In this document: positions 6,656 to 14,037 of the stretch, piece after piece
Layout of the letters: each line of letters opens with the position of its first letter
Position numbering within the stretch: position 1 is the first letter of the stretch
Assembly: GCA_045585955.1 (NCBI GenBank)
Contig: JAZMZK010000083.1
Span: forward strand, 1-23,345
Length of the DNA stretch: 23,345 nucleotides
Direction: 5' to 3'
DNA from: SIG78 sp045585955
GTDB lineage: Bacteria > Verrucomicrobiota > Lentisphaeria > Victivallales > Victivallaceae
Program-made: the position numbers and the translations under genes
The notes under the pieces: generated by a model
Seen by the model: only the letters and a program-made list of their open reading frames with translations
Database searches by the model: none
Told to the model about the DNA's origin: nothing

Positions 6656-7480
6656 TCAATCTGTTTCGTACCGTACCCGCTGAACTCTTTTTATCATAAG
6701 AGTCTGTTCCGGATGCGGCGGCGGATCTTCACGGTGATACCGTTCCGGATGCGGCGGACGCGGTGGACGCGGTGGCGGAGCAAAGCGGCTTCGGTCAAGA
6801 TTAAGTGTTACATTACCGCCGCCGGAGGAGCGGTTTCGGGAAGAGCGCCCGGACGAATGACCATTTGAAAAGTAACTGCCGGAGGAATAACTGCCGGAGG
6901 AATAACTGCCGGAGTTTGAACTGCTGCTGTTGGAATCCGTCAGGTCATCTTCAAGCGAATAAGCTTCTGAAGCCATACGGAACTGCTCTTCGAGGGTCAT
7001 CTCTTCCGGGCGTTTTTTAAAGAGAGTTTTCGCCCGGGAACAGAGTTTCTGCACTTGGAAGCTTATCGGCCGTGCGGCTTTTTTGCCCCAGCCAACTGCA
7101 ATAGATATATCCCGGGATATTATACCAATATCAAACAGCATACTGCGGCGCATATTGTATTGAGCAAGATCCCAGAACCGGTTCGGATAATTCCGCCACC
7201 GGTTGATCAGCTCTGAAACGCTTGAAATTTCTCTCATTTCATTGAATATATCCCGAAAGGCATGCTTTGACTTCGGCAGTTCAGCGTAACAGGCGATCCC
7301 CAGCAGCCCCGTCAGATAACAGCAGACAAACACTCTGCTCCAGCGTGAACGACTGACTCTGTAACGCGGCTGGATAAGGCGTGCCGGAATAGTGCTGAAC
7401 AGCTTTTCTGCATTATTCTGTTTGGGTGACAACTCTCTTTGCGGCTTTATTGTTATTCTGCGGCAATAGGGGCAGCGCAT
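6656..7480 (-). CDS. Membrane protein with N-terminal CxxC and Ser/Gly- and Pro-rich tail, function unknown
   Basis: A 274-residue protein if translated from ATG 7480, which opens with MRCPYCRR. That start overlaps the end of the upstream gene by 28 bp and has no strong ribosome-binding site; a GTG at 7537 is the alternative. Order of parts: a single CPYC knuckle (residues 3-6), a basic stretch, one membrane segment (about 50-66, VFVCCYLTGLLGIACYA), a helical region, then a low-complexity Ser/Gly/Tyr segment with GSYSS repeats and a Pro/Arg/His-rich C-terminus (PPRPPRPPHPERYH). The tail is the kind of disordered region that often carries phosphorylation sites or binds SH3/WW-like partners, which is interesting next to a kinase homologue (inference). 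It is last in the four-gene run before the terminator at 6574-6619. Confidence 0.65.
   Translation of the reverse strand: MRCPYCRRITIKPQRELSPKQNNAEKLFSTIPARLIQPRYRVSRSRWSRVFVCCYLTGLLGIACYAELPKSKHAFRDIFNEMREISSVSELINRWRNYPNRFWDLAQYNMRRSMLFDIGIISRDISIAVGWGKKAARPISFQVQKLCSRAKTLFKKRPEEMTLEEQFRMASEAYSLEDDLTDSNSSSSNSGSYSSGSYSSGSYFSNGHSSGRSSRNRSSGGGNVTLNLDRSRFAPPPRPPRPPHPERYHREDPPPHPEQTLMIKRVQRVRYETD
6873..6914 (-). repeat. 15-bp tandem repeat coding for Ser-Gly-Ser-Tyr units
   Basis: Nearly three head-to-tail copies of a 15-bp unit (TAACTGCCGGAGGAA on the plus strand) start at 6873, 6888 and 6903. They encode the GSYSS repeats of the overlapping membrane-protein gene. The near identity at the DNA level suggests recent expansion and possible length variation between strains. 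Confidence 0.75.
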
Positions 7481-7893
7481 AATACCATGGTTTTCAGAAT
7501 CGTTTTTATGAAAAATATTTTCTGGCAATGCGAACACAGCTGGGCAACTTCATTGCAGACCGGCAATATTTCTTTACCGCATTCCGGACAAATACAATTT
7601 TGCTCAAGCTCTGTATCAGCCACCTGGATCTTTCCGTTGCATGCAGGACATGTGCAATCGCAGTAATAAATCTGATATTTCTGACAATGCTGACAAATAA
7701 GTTCATCAATTTTTATGACATTGCCGCAGAACTGGCACAACTTTTCGTCTGACCCCAGCTGCGGATGTTCATCTTCCGTTTCCACCCGGAAGGTTGCATT
7801 GCAGTCCGGACATTGAAAAATCTTTTTTCCGCACAGCGCATCGTCATACTCTAACTCCGCATTGCATTGCGGACAGTAACAGCGTGATTGCAT
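7453..7893 (-). CDS. Multi-zinc-ribbon protein, function unknown
   Basis: A 146-residue protein with seven CxxC-type knuckles: CPQC (near residue 7), CPDC (~28), CQFC (~53), CQHC (~68), CPAC (~83), CPEC (~102) and CSHC (~118). Pairs of these can build two or three zinc ribbons. The first pair resembles the MJ0042-type zinc ribbon (CPxC...FQCPDCNATFRV) found in many PVC-group proteins. The start at ATG 7893 has a GGGG-containing upstream sequence (TAGGGGTTAA) and follows the kinase-homologue stop by 24 bp. The C-terminus (FFIKTILKTMVLCAAPIAAE) is hydrophobic and overlaps the next gene. No enzyme motif is visible; a protein- or nucleic-acid-binding adaptor role is likely but unproven. Confidence 0.75.
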   Translation of the reverse strand: MQSRCYCPQCNAELEYDDALCGKKIFQCPDCNATFRVETEDEHPQLGSDEKLCQFCGNVIKIDELICQHCQKYQIYYCDCTCPACNGKIQVADTELEQNCICPECGKEILPVCNEVAQLCSHCQKIFFIKTILKTMVLCAAPIAAE

Positions 7894-7917
7894 TGTTTAA
7901 CCCCTACCCAGCAAAGT

Positions 7918-8919
7918 TTACAACAGCGTTTCCAATTTAGTTTCCAATATTCTGACTATATCAGAATATCCGGGTCTGGCGGACGGTGTATTTGATAACA
8001 TTGCCTGTATCATCGCCATTATTTCCGGCGAGGCTGCCGGATTGCGTTTTATTGCACTGCAATCCGGCGTGTGCGAGTGCAAATCAATGAGCAGCCCAGG
8101 ACTGTTGATATCGCCATAAGCATATTTACCAACCAAAAGTTCGTAAAGCACCAATCCGAAACTGAAAATATCATCGTCGATCGATGGAGTGCCGCCGGTA
8201 AGAATCTCGCTGCTGAAGTAGCGCCAGTTATCAAACCGCTGCATACTTTCCTGATCTTCTGTGAAATCTTCGTATTCATCAATTCTGCGAAAATTGGTTA
8301 TATACCCCATCCACTCCTGATTTATCATTATGTTGGCAGGACAAATATCGTAGTGGCCGAAGCCCCGTTGTTCTGCCGTATAAAGAGCTTGCGCTATACG
8401 CACCATAAGCAGCACGGTCTGGCGGACGGTAAGGCCGTCATCTTTGGAGAGTTTCAGAACATCTTTCAAAGTTCCGCGTTCCATCCACGGCATCACATAA
8501 TAAGCATAGTTGTTCCAAACTCCGCCGTCAAGCACCGGCATCACTCCCGGGTGATCCACGATCACCAGAGTCCGGGCGCTGTCGAGCAATCTTACGCCGC
8601 TTAAAGTTTCGGCGGCAGCTTTGCTGATCTTCAGCGCCACATCGCGATTGAGCACCGGGGAATAAGCTTTAGCGGCAAAATTATCCAGCGCTCCGGGCAG
8701 AAAACGCTCAATAAGCAAATCGGCAAAAAACTGGGGCACTGCCAAATGCTGATGACATTCCGGACAGATTATCCTGGTCAAAGGCGGAATATTCCCCACT
8801 TGCAGATGCGCTCCACAATGGCGGCAGTATATTCTGAAATCTACCGCATTGCCGTCTGCATCCTTTACCGGCGGGATCAATCCGGATAATCTTTGTAAAC
8901 TTTCCTTATCAAATGTCAT
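7918..8919 (-). CDS. Zinc-ribbon protein kinase homologue, probable pseudokinase
   Basis: A 333-residue protein from ATG 8919, chosen because AGGA lies six bases upstream; ATG 8964 (348 residues, overlapping the upstream gene) is the alternative. An N-terminal ribbon (C32RHC35...C52PEC55) precedes a Hanks-type kinase fold. Visible kinase landmarks: VALK with Lys97, the hinge-like YVMPWMERGTLKDVL, HYDICPAN (His189, Asp191, Asn196) for the catalytic loop, a YFSSE element matching the APE region, DDDIFSFGLVLYELLVGKYAYG, and a late Arg-Pro. Three signs of degeneration: the glycine-rich loop is poor, Cys193 replaces the catalytic-loop Lys, and the DFG motif reads Asn209-Phe-Arg. Loss of the Mg-binding Asp suggests weak or absent catalysis and a regulatory or scaffold role. 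No membrane segment is seen. It sits in a run with two other Cys-knuckle proteins. Confidence 0.82.
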   Translation of the reverse strand: MTFDKESLQRLSGLIPPVKDADGNAVDFRIYCRHCGAHLQVGNIPPLTRIICPECHQHLAVPQFFADLLIERFLPGALDNFAAKAYSPVLNRDVALKISKAAAETLSGVRLLDSARTLVIVDHPGVMPVLDGGVWNNYAYYVMPWMERGTLKDVLKLSKDDGLTVRQTVLLMVRIAQALYTAEQRGFGHYDICPANIMINQEWMGYITNFRRIDEYEDFTEDQESMQRFDNWRYFSSEILTGGTPSIDDDIFSFGLVLYELLVGKYAYGDINSPGLLIDLHSHTPDCSAIKRNPAASPEIMAMIQAMLSNTPSARPGYSDIVRILETKLETLL

Positions 8920-8941
8920 AACTTTTCCTGTTATGGTTGTT

Positions 8942-9733
8942 TTATTGTGCATAACATCCGGCATCGGGCGTATCCTGCATCAAGAGCCGCCACTCTACAT
9001 CGGAGCGTTCTATTTCATCAAGCCGTTGGGCTATGACCTGTTCCAGCAAAGAGTGATCGTTGCACTCTCCGCTGATATGAGCCAGTAGCAGTGACCGGGT
9101 CCGGGGACCCAGCAGTTCGGCAAGGCTCTCGGCGCATGTTTTATTGTCCAAATGTCCGGAACGGCCCATGATCCGGTGCTTCAAAGAATTTTTCCGGTCG
9201 GACTCCAAAAGCATTTTCAAATCGTAATTGGCTTCCAGCACCAATATATCGGCATTGTAGAGTTCGTTGACTATCTGCTTTTCCAGGCACCCCAAGTCGG
9301 TGGCAAAGGCTATGCGGCTTTCGCTGACCAGAAAGTTGAACCCCACCGGGTCCAGTGCATCGTGGGGAACTCTGAAGGGTTTGACCGCTACTCCGGGCAG
9401 CTCAAAAGCGCTGTCAGAAATAAACTCCACGACCTTTTTGGGCAACAGATTTTTTTTATCCAGATAAGCCGTTGCTTCGCTGGAAACATATGCCGGTATA
9501 TCAAACTCATCGGCAAAGACCCGGCACCCTTTTACATGATCGGTGTGTTCATGCGATATAAGCACTGCCCGGATCGACTCCGGAGCAATATCGCAAAGTT
9601 CCATGCGTTTGCATAGTTCCTTGCGGGAAAAACCGGCATCGACAAGGTAATTGCCGTACCTGGAATGTAAAACAAAAGCGTTGCCGCTGGAGCCGCTGCC
9701 CAAGGCGGTGATCCCGGCTGAAAAAGTATTCAA
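8942..9733 (-). CDS. walJ: Metallo-beta-lactamase-fold hydrolase, WalJ/YycJ type
   Basis: A 263-residue cytoplasmic hydrolase of the metallo-beta-lactamase fold. From the proposed TTG start at 9733 (AGGAG ten bases upstream) the protein opens NTFSAGITALGSGSSGNAFVL, matching the LGSGSSGN opening of the YycJ/WalJ family. The metal-binding motif is HEHTDH (His61, His63, Asp65, His66). Further family-like motifs are PHDALDPVGFNF, FATDLG, LEANYD and SGHLDN. WalJ members are linked to DNA or cell-wall-related processes in Firmicutes; the exact substrate is not settled. The gene heads a minus-strand run with the kinase homologue and is divergent from rpoN. A TTG at 9769 is an alternative start but would place the ribosome-binding site inside the gene. 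Confidence 0.85.
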   Translation of the reverse strand: MNTFSAGITALGSGSSGNAFVLHSRYGNYLVDAGFSRKELCKRMELCDIAPESIRAVLISHEHTDHVKGCRVFADEFDIPAYVSSEATAYLDKKNLLPKKVVEFISDSAFELPGVAVKPFRVPHDALDPVGFNFLVSESRIAFATDLGCLEKQIVNELYNADILVLEANYDLKMLLESDRKNSLKHRIMGRSGHLDNKTCAESLAELLGPRTRSLLLAHISGECNDHSLLEQVIAQRLDEIERSDVEWRLLMQDTPDAGCYAQ

Positions 9734-9771
9734 AACAAAAATTCTCCTTTTAATAAAAAAAATTTGCAAAT

Positions 9772-9800
9772 ATCATATTGAAATTTATATTATCTTTAAA
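9772..9800 (-). promoter_or_regulatory. Possible promoter of the walJ-kinase gene run
   Basis: On the minus strand TTTAAA (9795-9800), a 17-bp spacer and TATGAT (9772-9777). The region is very AT-rich, so matches by chance are likely. It overlaps the proposed rpoN promoter on the other strand. Confidence 0.25.
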
Positions 9801-9807
9801 ATATTAC
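9778..9807 (+). promoter_or_regulatory. Possible promoter of rpoN
   Basis: TTGAAA (9778-9783), an 18-bp spacer and TATTAC (9802-9807), about 45 bp upstream of the rpoN ATG at 9851. AT-rich background lowers certainty. Confidence 0.35.
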
Positions 9808-9850
9808 AAGTCTTACAGCATAAATAATTGTTTTTTTTCTCAACAGAATC

Positions 9851-11311
9851 ATGGAAAACACATTTTCTGCGCAACATTCACAACAACAGAGCCAGCAGCA
9901 AGTTCAGCAGCTCTCCGGCGCACAATTTCAGGGCTTGGAGCTTTTGAGCAAGCCGATTCTGGATATACGCAGTTTGCTGGAAAAACAACTGTCAGAGAAT
10001 CCGTTGCTGGAGATCGCCCCGCCGGAGGCTGTGGAGTTTGCCGGAGATACCTATGGCAAAGCAGCTATGGCAGGCAACGAGATCGACCGCAGCGAGCTTG
10101 AAGGTTCACAGGAAGAATACCCTTTGCTGAAAGCCGGTGATGAAGAGGATTATTTTCCCGGGGATTACCCGAATAACGACAGTGATTACGATGAATACCG
10201 CCAACATAAGTTTGATATAGCATCGGCAGCCATGCAATCAGCTGATACACTGGAAGAACTGCTTGGGGAACAGCTGCAAGCACTTGACCTGCCGCCCAAT
10301 GAACTTGAAGCTGTGGAAGCTGTACTGGAAAACATAGATCAGAACGGTTTTTTGAAAGTCCATCTGGCAGATATTGCCATGGTCAATGATCTGACAATGG
10401 ATGACTTGAACAAAGCTTTGCAGACGGTTCAAAGTTTTGATCCCCCCGGCATCGGCGCAAGGGATGCCGTGGAATCGCTGGTTTTGCAGCTCAAACGCCG
10501 CAATTACCCCGACAAACGCATCTACACTTTGCTGATCGATCATCGGGAAGAGCTTGAACGCAATAAACTGCCCCAAATCGCCAAAACCATGAAAATCACC
10601 ATTGATGAGCTGTATGGTTTTCTGGCAGATTTGAAAAGGCTCAACAGCATCCCCGCTGCCGGTATGACAGATGACCGTAACAACACGGTAATAGTTCCGG
10701 AAATGAGTGTGGAGCTGGAAAATGGAGAAGTAAAAATTTCCGGCAGAGAAGATTACTCCCCCCGTTTGAGGATTTCAAATTACTACGAAAAAATGCTTGA
10801 GGACCCCACCTTGCCGGAAGATGACCGCAAATACCTTAAAGAGAAACTTTTGTCGGCTCAAACCCTGATCGCATCGCTGGCAAAAAGACAGGATACCTTG
10901 CGGGCAGTTACCGGAGTAATCGCCGAAAAACAATCAGACTATTTCCGCAACGGCGAAGAATATCTCAAGCCGATGACTATGGCAGAAGTTGCCGATGCAT
11001 TAGAGTTGCACGAAACCACCATCAGCCGGGCGGTCAACGGCAAATATATAGCCACTCCGTATGGGCTCAAAGAACTGCGTTTCTTCTTTTCATCCGGTGT
11101 AAAAACCGACGGTGGGGGCAATCTCTCAAGCCACGCCGTCAAGGCAAGGATAAAAGAACTTATCGAAGAAGAAGATTCCGCCAAACCTTATTCGGACGAA
11201 ACCATATCAAAAATGCTCGCCGCCGAAGGGGTGAAAGTAGCCCGGGAAACGGTAAAAAAATACCGGAAGAGTATGAATATACCCGCCACTCATTTAAGGC
11301 GCCGCCACTGA
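9851..11311 (+). CDS. rpoN: RNA polymerase sigma-54 factor
   Basis: A 486-residue sigma-54, which directs RNA polymerase to -24/-12 promoters and needs AAA+ activators. Region I is visible at 1-55 (Gln-rich, then LELLSKPILDIRSLLEKQLSENPLLEI), followed by an acidic region II (~90-115). The core-binding part includes LDLPPNELEAVEAVLENIDQNGFL and FDPPGIGARD. The helix-turn-helix lies near 374-415 (ELHETTISRAVNGKYIATPYG, then FFFSSG), and the RpoN box is ARETVKKYRK at 464-473 (usual form ARRTVAKYRE). The ATG has no strong Shine-Dalgarno. It ends 54 bp from the convergent AraC-family gene with no obvious terminator. I see no -24/-12 promoter or sigma-54 activator in the window. Confidence 0.95.
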   Translation: MENTFSAQHSQQQSQQQVQQLSGAQFQGLELLSKPILDIRSLLEKQLSENPLLEIAPPEAVEFAGDTYGKAAMAGNEIDRSELEGSQEEYPLLKAGDEEDYFPGDYPNNDSDYDEYRQHKFDIASAAMQSADTLEELLGEQLQALDLPPNELEAVEAVLENIDQNGFLKVHLADIAMVNDLTMDDLNKALQTVQSFDPPGIGARDAVESLVLQLKRRNYPDKRIYTLLIDHREELERNKLPQIAKTMKITIDELYGFLADLKRLNSIPAAGMTDDRNNTVIVPEMSVELENGEVKISGREDYSPRLRISNYYEKMLEDPTLPEDDRKYLKEKLLSAQTLIASLAKRQDTLRAVTGVIAEKQSDYFRNGEEYLKPMTMAEVADALELHETTISRAVNGKYIATPYGLKELRFFFSSGVKTDGGGNLSSHAVKARIKELIEEEDSAKPYSDETISKMLAAEGVKVARETVKKYRKSMNIPATHLRRRH

Positions 11312-11365
11312 ACGGCAGATGGCTGTACAGCAAACAACCGTATGGCAGCTTCCGGGCAAGCCTGC

Positions 11366-12187
11366 TCAATGATTCTGATATTGCCGGGGAGTCATTCCGG
11401 CGTGACGGCGGAAAAATCTACAGAAATACCCTACATCGCAAAAGCCCAGCTGATTGGAGATCTTTTCCAACGGCAGACTGGTTTCTTTAAGCAGTCTTTT
11501 GGCTTCCAGCATCTTCAAACGGCTTACATATTCACCGGGTGTAATGTGGAACTTGTTTGCCCAGTGCCGCAGAAAATTCCGGCGGCTGAATCCGTGTTTG
11601 GCTGCCAACAGATCCATATCGCACTTTTCGGCGTAATGGGTTTGCAAATAGCTTGCTATATTCAGGATCTTTTTATCTGTTTCGCTTAAAAACGATTCTT
11701 TTTCCGCCCACAAAAGCATGGCTTCGTGAATTAATGTATAACACCCCAGATCCAGCTTATCGGCAAAACCCGGTTCGCTCAAGTGTTCACGGCTGCTTTC
11801 CAACAGCTCCATAACTTTTCCCAAACTTTCCGGCAATGGCAATTCTGCCACGCAAAAATCATCCGGCAACCCGCTGCAAAGGAAAAATGCCGCCGCCTCC
11901 GGCTGATACGAAAAGTAAAATACATCGGCAGTATCGGCATTGAGAAACTCTACATCCACCCCCGGATACTTGACCATCAAATGAGGAAAGCCCACTTCGT
12001 AAAGTTTGCCGTTCACCTTGAATTGCAAAGCATGCAAATCATTGCCCGCCAGACGGAAACAGAATTGCAGCGAGTCACATCTGCCATCGACCAGCTGAAA
12101 ATCCCTCCGGTATTCCATAGTCCGCAAATGGGGCAGCATGTTGAGTTTGCGGGGCAAACTCTCAAGCCAGAGTACAGGTGAAGCCAT
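11366..12187 (-). CDS. AraC-family transcriptional regulator
   Basis: A 273-residue regulator. The N-terminal ~160 residues resemble a cupin-like ligand-sensing domain; the C-terminal ~100 hold two helix-turn-helices (DMDLLAAKHGFSRRNFLRHW and LEKISNQLGFCDVGYFCRFF) ending in the family motif GMTPRQYQ. It starts 6 bp after the stop of the symporter gene with a weak ribosome-binding site, so it is very likely co-transcribed. By analogy with other sugar-uptake regulators it may control the symporter and linked glycan genes, but its ligand and targets are not visible. Confidence 0.9.
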   Translation of the reverse strand: MASPVLWLESLPRKLNMLPHLRTMEYRRDFQLVDGRCDSLQFCFRLAGNDLHALQFKVNGKLYEVGFPHLMVKYPGVDVEFLNADTADVFYFSYQPEAAAFFLCSGLPDDFCVAELPLPESLGKVMELLESSREHLSEPGFADKLDLGCYTLIHEAMLLWAEKESFLSETDKKILNIASYLQTHYAEKCDMDLLAAKHGFSRRNFLRHWANKFHITPGEYVSRLKMLEAKRLLKETSLPLEKISNQLGFCDVGYFCRFFRRHAGMTPRQYQNH

Positions 12188-12193
12188 AACGAT

Positions 12194-13885
12194 TTACTTT
12201 GCCGTTTGAGTTGTCTTGACTGTTCTTGCCGGATAAGCAACTTTGCCCTTTTCAAATACGCTGAAATCCGCAAAAGCCGCATAGATCAAGCCAATGATTA
12301 TCAATAAGATAACTGCTGCTGCTTTAGCATATTTCCACGGGGTCATATCAATAACTTTGGCATCAAATTCTTCGTAAGGTGTTTTCCGGGGGGCGATTTT
12401 TCCCCACACGATCATTGCCAGCAGCATCAAAACAAACACGATAGCTACAAAGTGGAACTGCCCTATGGCGTTCGCCCAGGTGCTGAAAGGTTTGACAAAG
12501 TACCCCAAAGCGTTGAGAGTGATCCCGCCGATCAGTACCGTGTTAGCCGCTTTGGCAGGCACATAGCAGGTAGTCATTGCCGCCACCACCACCGCCAGCA
12601 GCGGAATAAAGGTCAAGCCGTTCATGCTCTGCAAATAGCCGAAAATGCTCCCGGCATTCATCAGCATGGGAGCTATGATGATCGAAGCAATCGTGGCAAT
12701 AAATCCGAAGATCTGCCCCATCTTGACCACCCGGCGGTCGTCGGCAGTTTTATTGATCCAGCGTTTGTAAATATCCAAACTGAAAAGGGTGCAGGTACTG
12801 TTGAGTACCGAGTTGTAACTGGAGAGGATCGCCCCCAGCAGCACCGCCGCAAAAAATCCTTTTAATGGTGCGGGCAGAACCATGTTGACCAACGCCCCGT
12901 AGGCTTTGTCGGAAACCGCCACCCCGGCAGAGTTCAAGGGTATATTCAGCGAACCTTTCATAAAAAGCATTGCCGCAATGATCCCCGGCGTTACCAGATA
13001 GATGGGGCCCAAAAGTTTAAATGCCCCGGTCAGCAGCACCCCTTTCTGACCTTCGGCAAGGCTTTTGGCACCCAGTGTACGCTGAATGATCTGCTGATTG
13101 GTGCACCAGTAAAAGGTGTGGATCAGCAATATACCTGTAAAAATTCCGAAAAACGGTGCTTCGCTGTCGTTGGCACCAATGCTGTTGAGCCGGTCGCCGC
13201 CTTCGGTAAAAAAGGTTTGCACGCCCTTGGTAAATTCGCCGTCGCCCAAAGCAGAAAAAGCGTAAAAGCTGATAAGAAATCCGCCGATAAACAGCCCGAT
13301 ACCGTTCAAAGTATCCGATACAGCACAGGAGTTCAAGCCGCCGAAAAGTGCGTAAGCCGCCCCGATAAGTGCCACCGCAACCACGATGATATAGAGCTGG
13401 GTTACTTCGTTCTGCACTCCGATAAGCTGCCCCAGATCCAATATGTCGATCATGCCCCGGGCACCGGTGTAAAGAATAATAGGCAATAAAATCACTGCGT
13501 AAGAGAGCAGAAAAACCCCGTTGCAGATGGAGGCAGTCACTTCATTGAATCTGCGGCGCAGAAATTCCGGCACCGTGGTAATGCCGCCTTTGAGGAACTT
13601 GGGCAGAAACCACAACGCCATCAAGACCAGCGCCACCACAGCCACAACTTCCCACGCCATAACTGCCATACCTTCTTTGAAAGCCGACCCGTTCAGCCCC
13701 ACCATCTGTTCGGTGGAGAGATTGGTCAGCAAAAGCGAACCGGCAATGACCGGAAAGGTCAGACTGCGGCCCGCAAGGAAAAATCCATCTTGCGACGAAC
13801 TTTCCCGCTTACGGCAGATAAGGTAAGTACCCAACGCCACCAGCCCGGTAAAGAGCACAAACGAAACGATTGAGATCCAGAACAT
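12194..13885 (-). CDS. Sodium:solute symporter (SSS family, YidK-like)
   Basis: A 563-residue inner-membrane symporter. The start at 13885 is fixed by AGGAG (13892-13896) and by a strong promoter upstream; the frame remains open well beyond it. Family features from the N-terminus: DGFFLAGRSLTFPVIAGSLLLTN, NLSTEQMVGLNGSAFKEGM, and later HTFYWCTNQQIIQRTLGAKSLAEGQKG and LLGAILSSYNSVLNSTCTLFSLDIYK. These follow the SSS pattern and look, from memory, close to E. coli YidK and sugar-type SSS proteins. About 13-14 membrane segments are expected. The substrate is unknown; a sugar or sugar acid is plausible given the AraC-family partner gene downstream and the secreted carbohydrate-active-type proteins nearby. 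Confidence 0.92.
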   Translation of the reverse strand: MFWISIVSFVLFTGLVALGTYLICRKRESSSQDGFFLAGRSLTFPVIAGSLLLTNLSTEQMVGLNGSAFKEGMAVMAWEVVAVVALVLMALWFLPKFLKGGITTVPEFLRRRFNEVTASICNGVFLLSYAVILLPIILYTGARGMIDILDLGQLIGVQNEVTQLYIIVVAVALIGAAYALFGGLNSCAVSDTLNGIGLFIGGFLISFYAFSALGDGEFTKGVQTFFTEGGDRLNSIGANDSEAPFFGIFTGILLIHTFYWCTNQQIIQRTLGAKSLAEGQKGVLLTGAFKLLGPIYLVTPGIIAAMLFMKGSLNIPLNSAGVAVSDKAYGALVNMVLPAPLKGFFAAVLLGAILSSYNSVLNSTCTLFSLDIYKRWINKTADDRRVVKMGQIFGFIATIASIIIAPMLMNAGSIFGYLQSMNGLTFIPLLAVVVAAMTTCYVPAKAANTVLIGGITLNALGYFVKPFSTWANAIGQFHFVAIVFVLMLLAMIVWGKIAPRKTPYEEFDAKVIDMTPWKYAKAAAVILLIIIGLIYAAFADFSVFEKGKVAYPARTVKTTQTAK

Positions 13886-13930
13886 GTTTTTCTCCTGCTG
13901 AAAGTTTTTGATTATGCAATGTTGTTGAAG

Positions 13931-13959
13931 AATATAACATATTTGGCAAAAAAAGTCAA
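13931..13959 (-). promoter_or_regulatory. Promoter of the symporter-AraC operon
   Basis: On the minus strand TTGACT (13954-13959), a 17-bp spacer and TATATT (13931-13936). Transcription would start near 13924, giving a ~40-nt leader. The -35 box lies seven bases from the gatB -35 box on the other strand. Confidence 0.6.
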
Positions 13960-13965
13960 GTCTTG

Positions 13966-13995
13966 TTGCAAAAATTGCTCTTGGGTGTATATTAT
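13966..13995 (+). promoter_or_regulatory. Promoter of gatB
   Basis: TTGCAA (13966-13971) followed after 16 bp by TATATT (13988-13993), or after 18 bp by TATTAT (13990-13995). The leader to the ATG at 14038 would be about 37 nt and contains AAAGGA as ribosome-binding site. Confidence 0.45.
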
Positions 13996-14037
13996 TTGCG
14001 TATATATAGATATTAAAGCAATATAAAGGATCCATTC

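Noticed and set aside
11312..11365. A terminator between the convergent rpoN and AraC-family genes.
   Set aside because: No stem followed by a T run on either strand in the 54-bp gap.
12400..14037. Sigma-54 (-24/-12) promoters linked to the nearby rpoN.
   Set aside because: No convincing GG-N10-GC element with the TGGCAC/TTGC context was seen upstream of any gene; the visible promoters are sigma-70-like.
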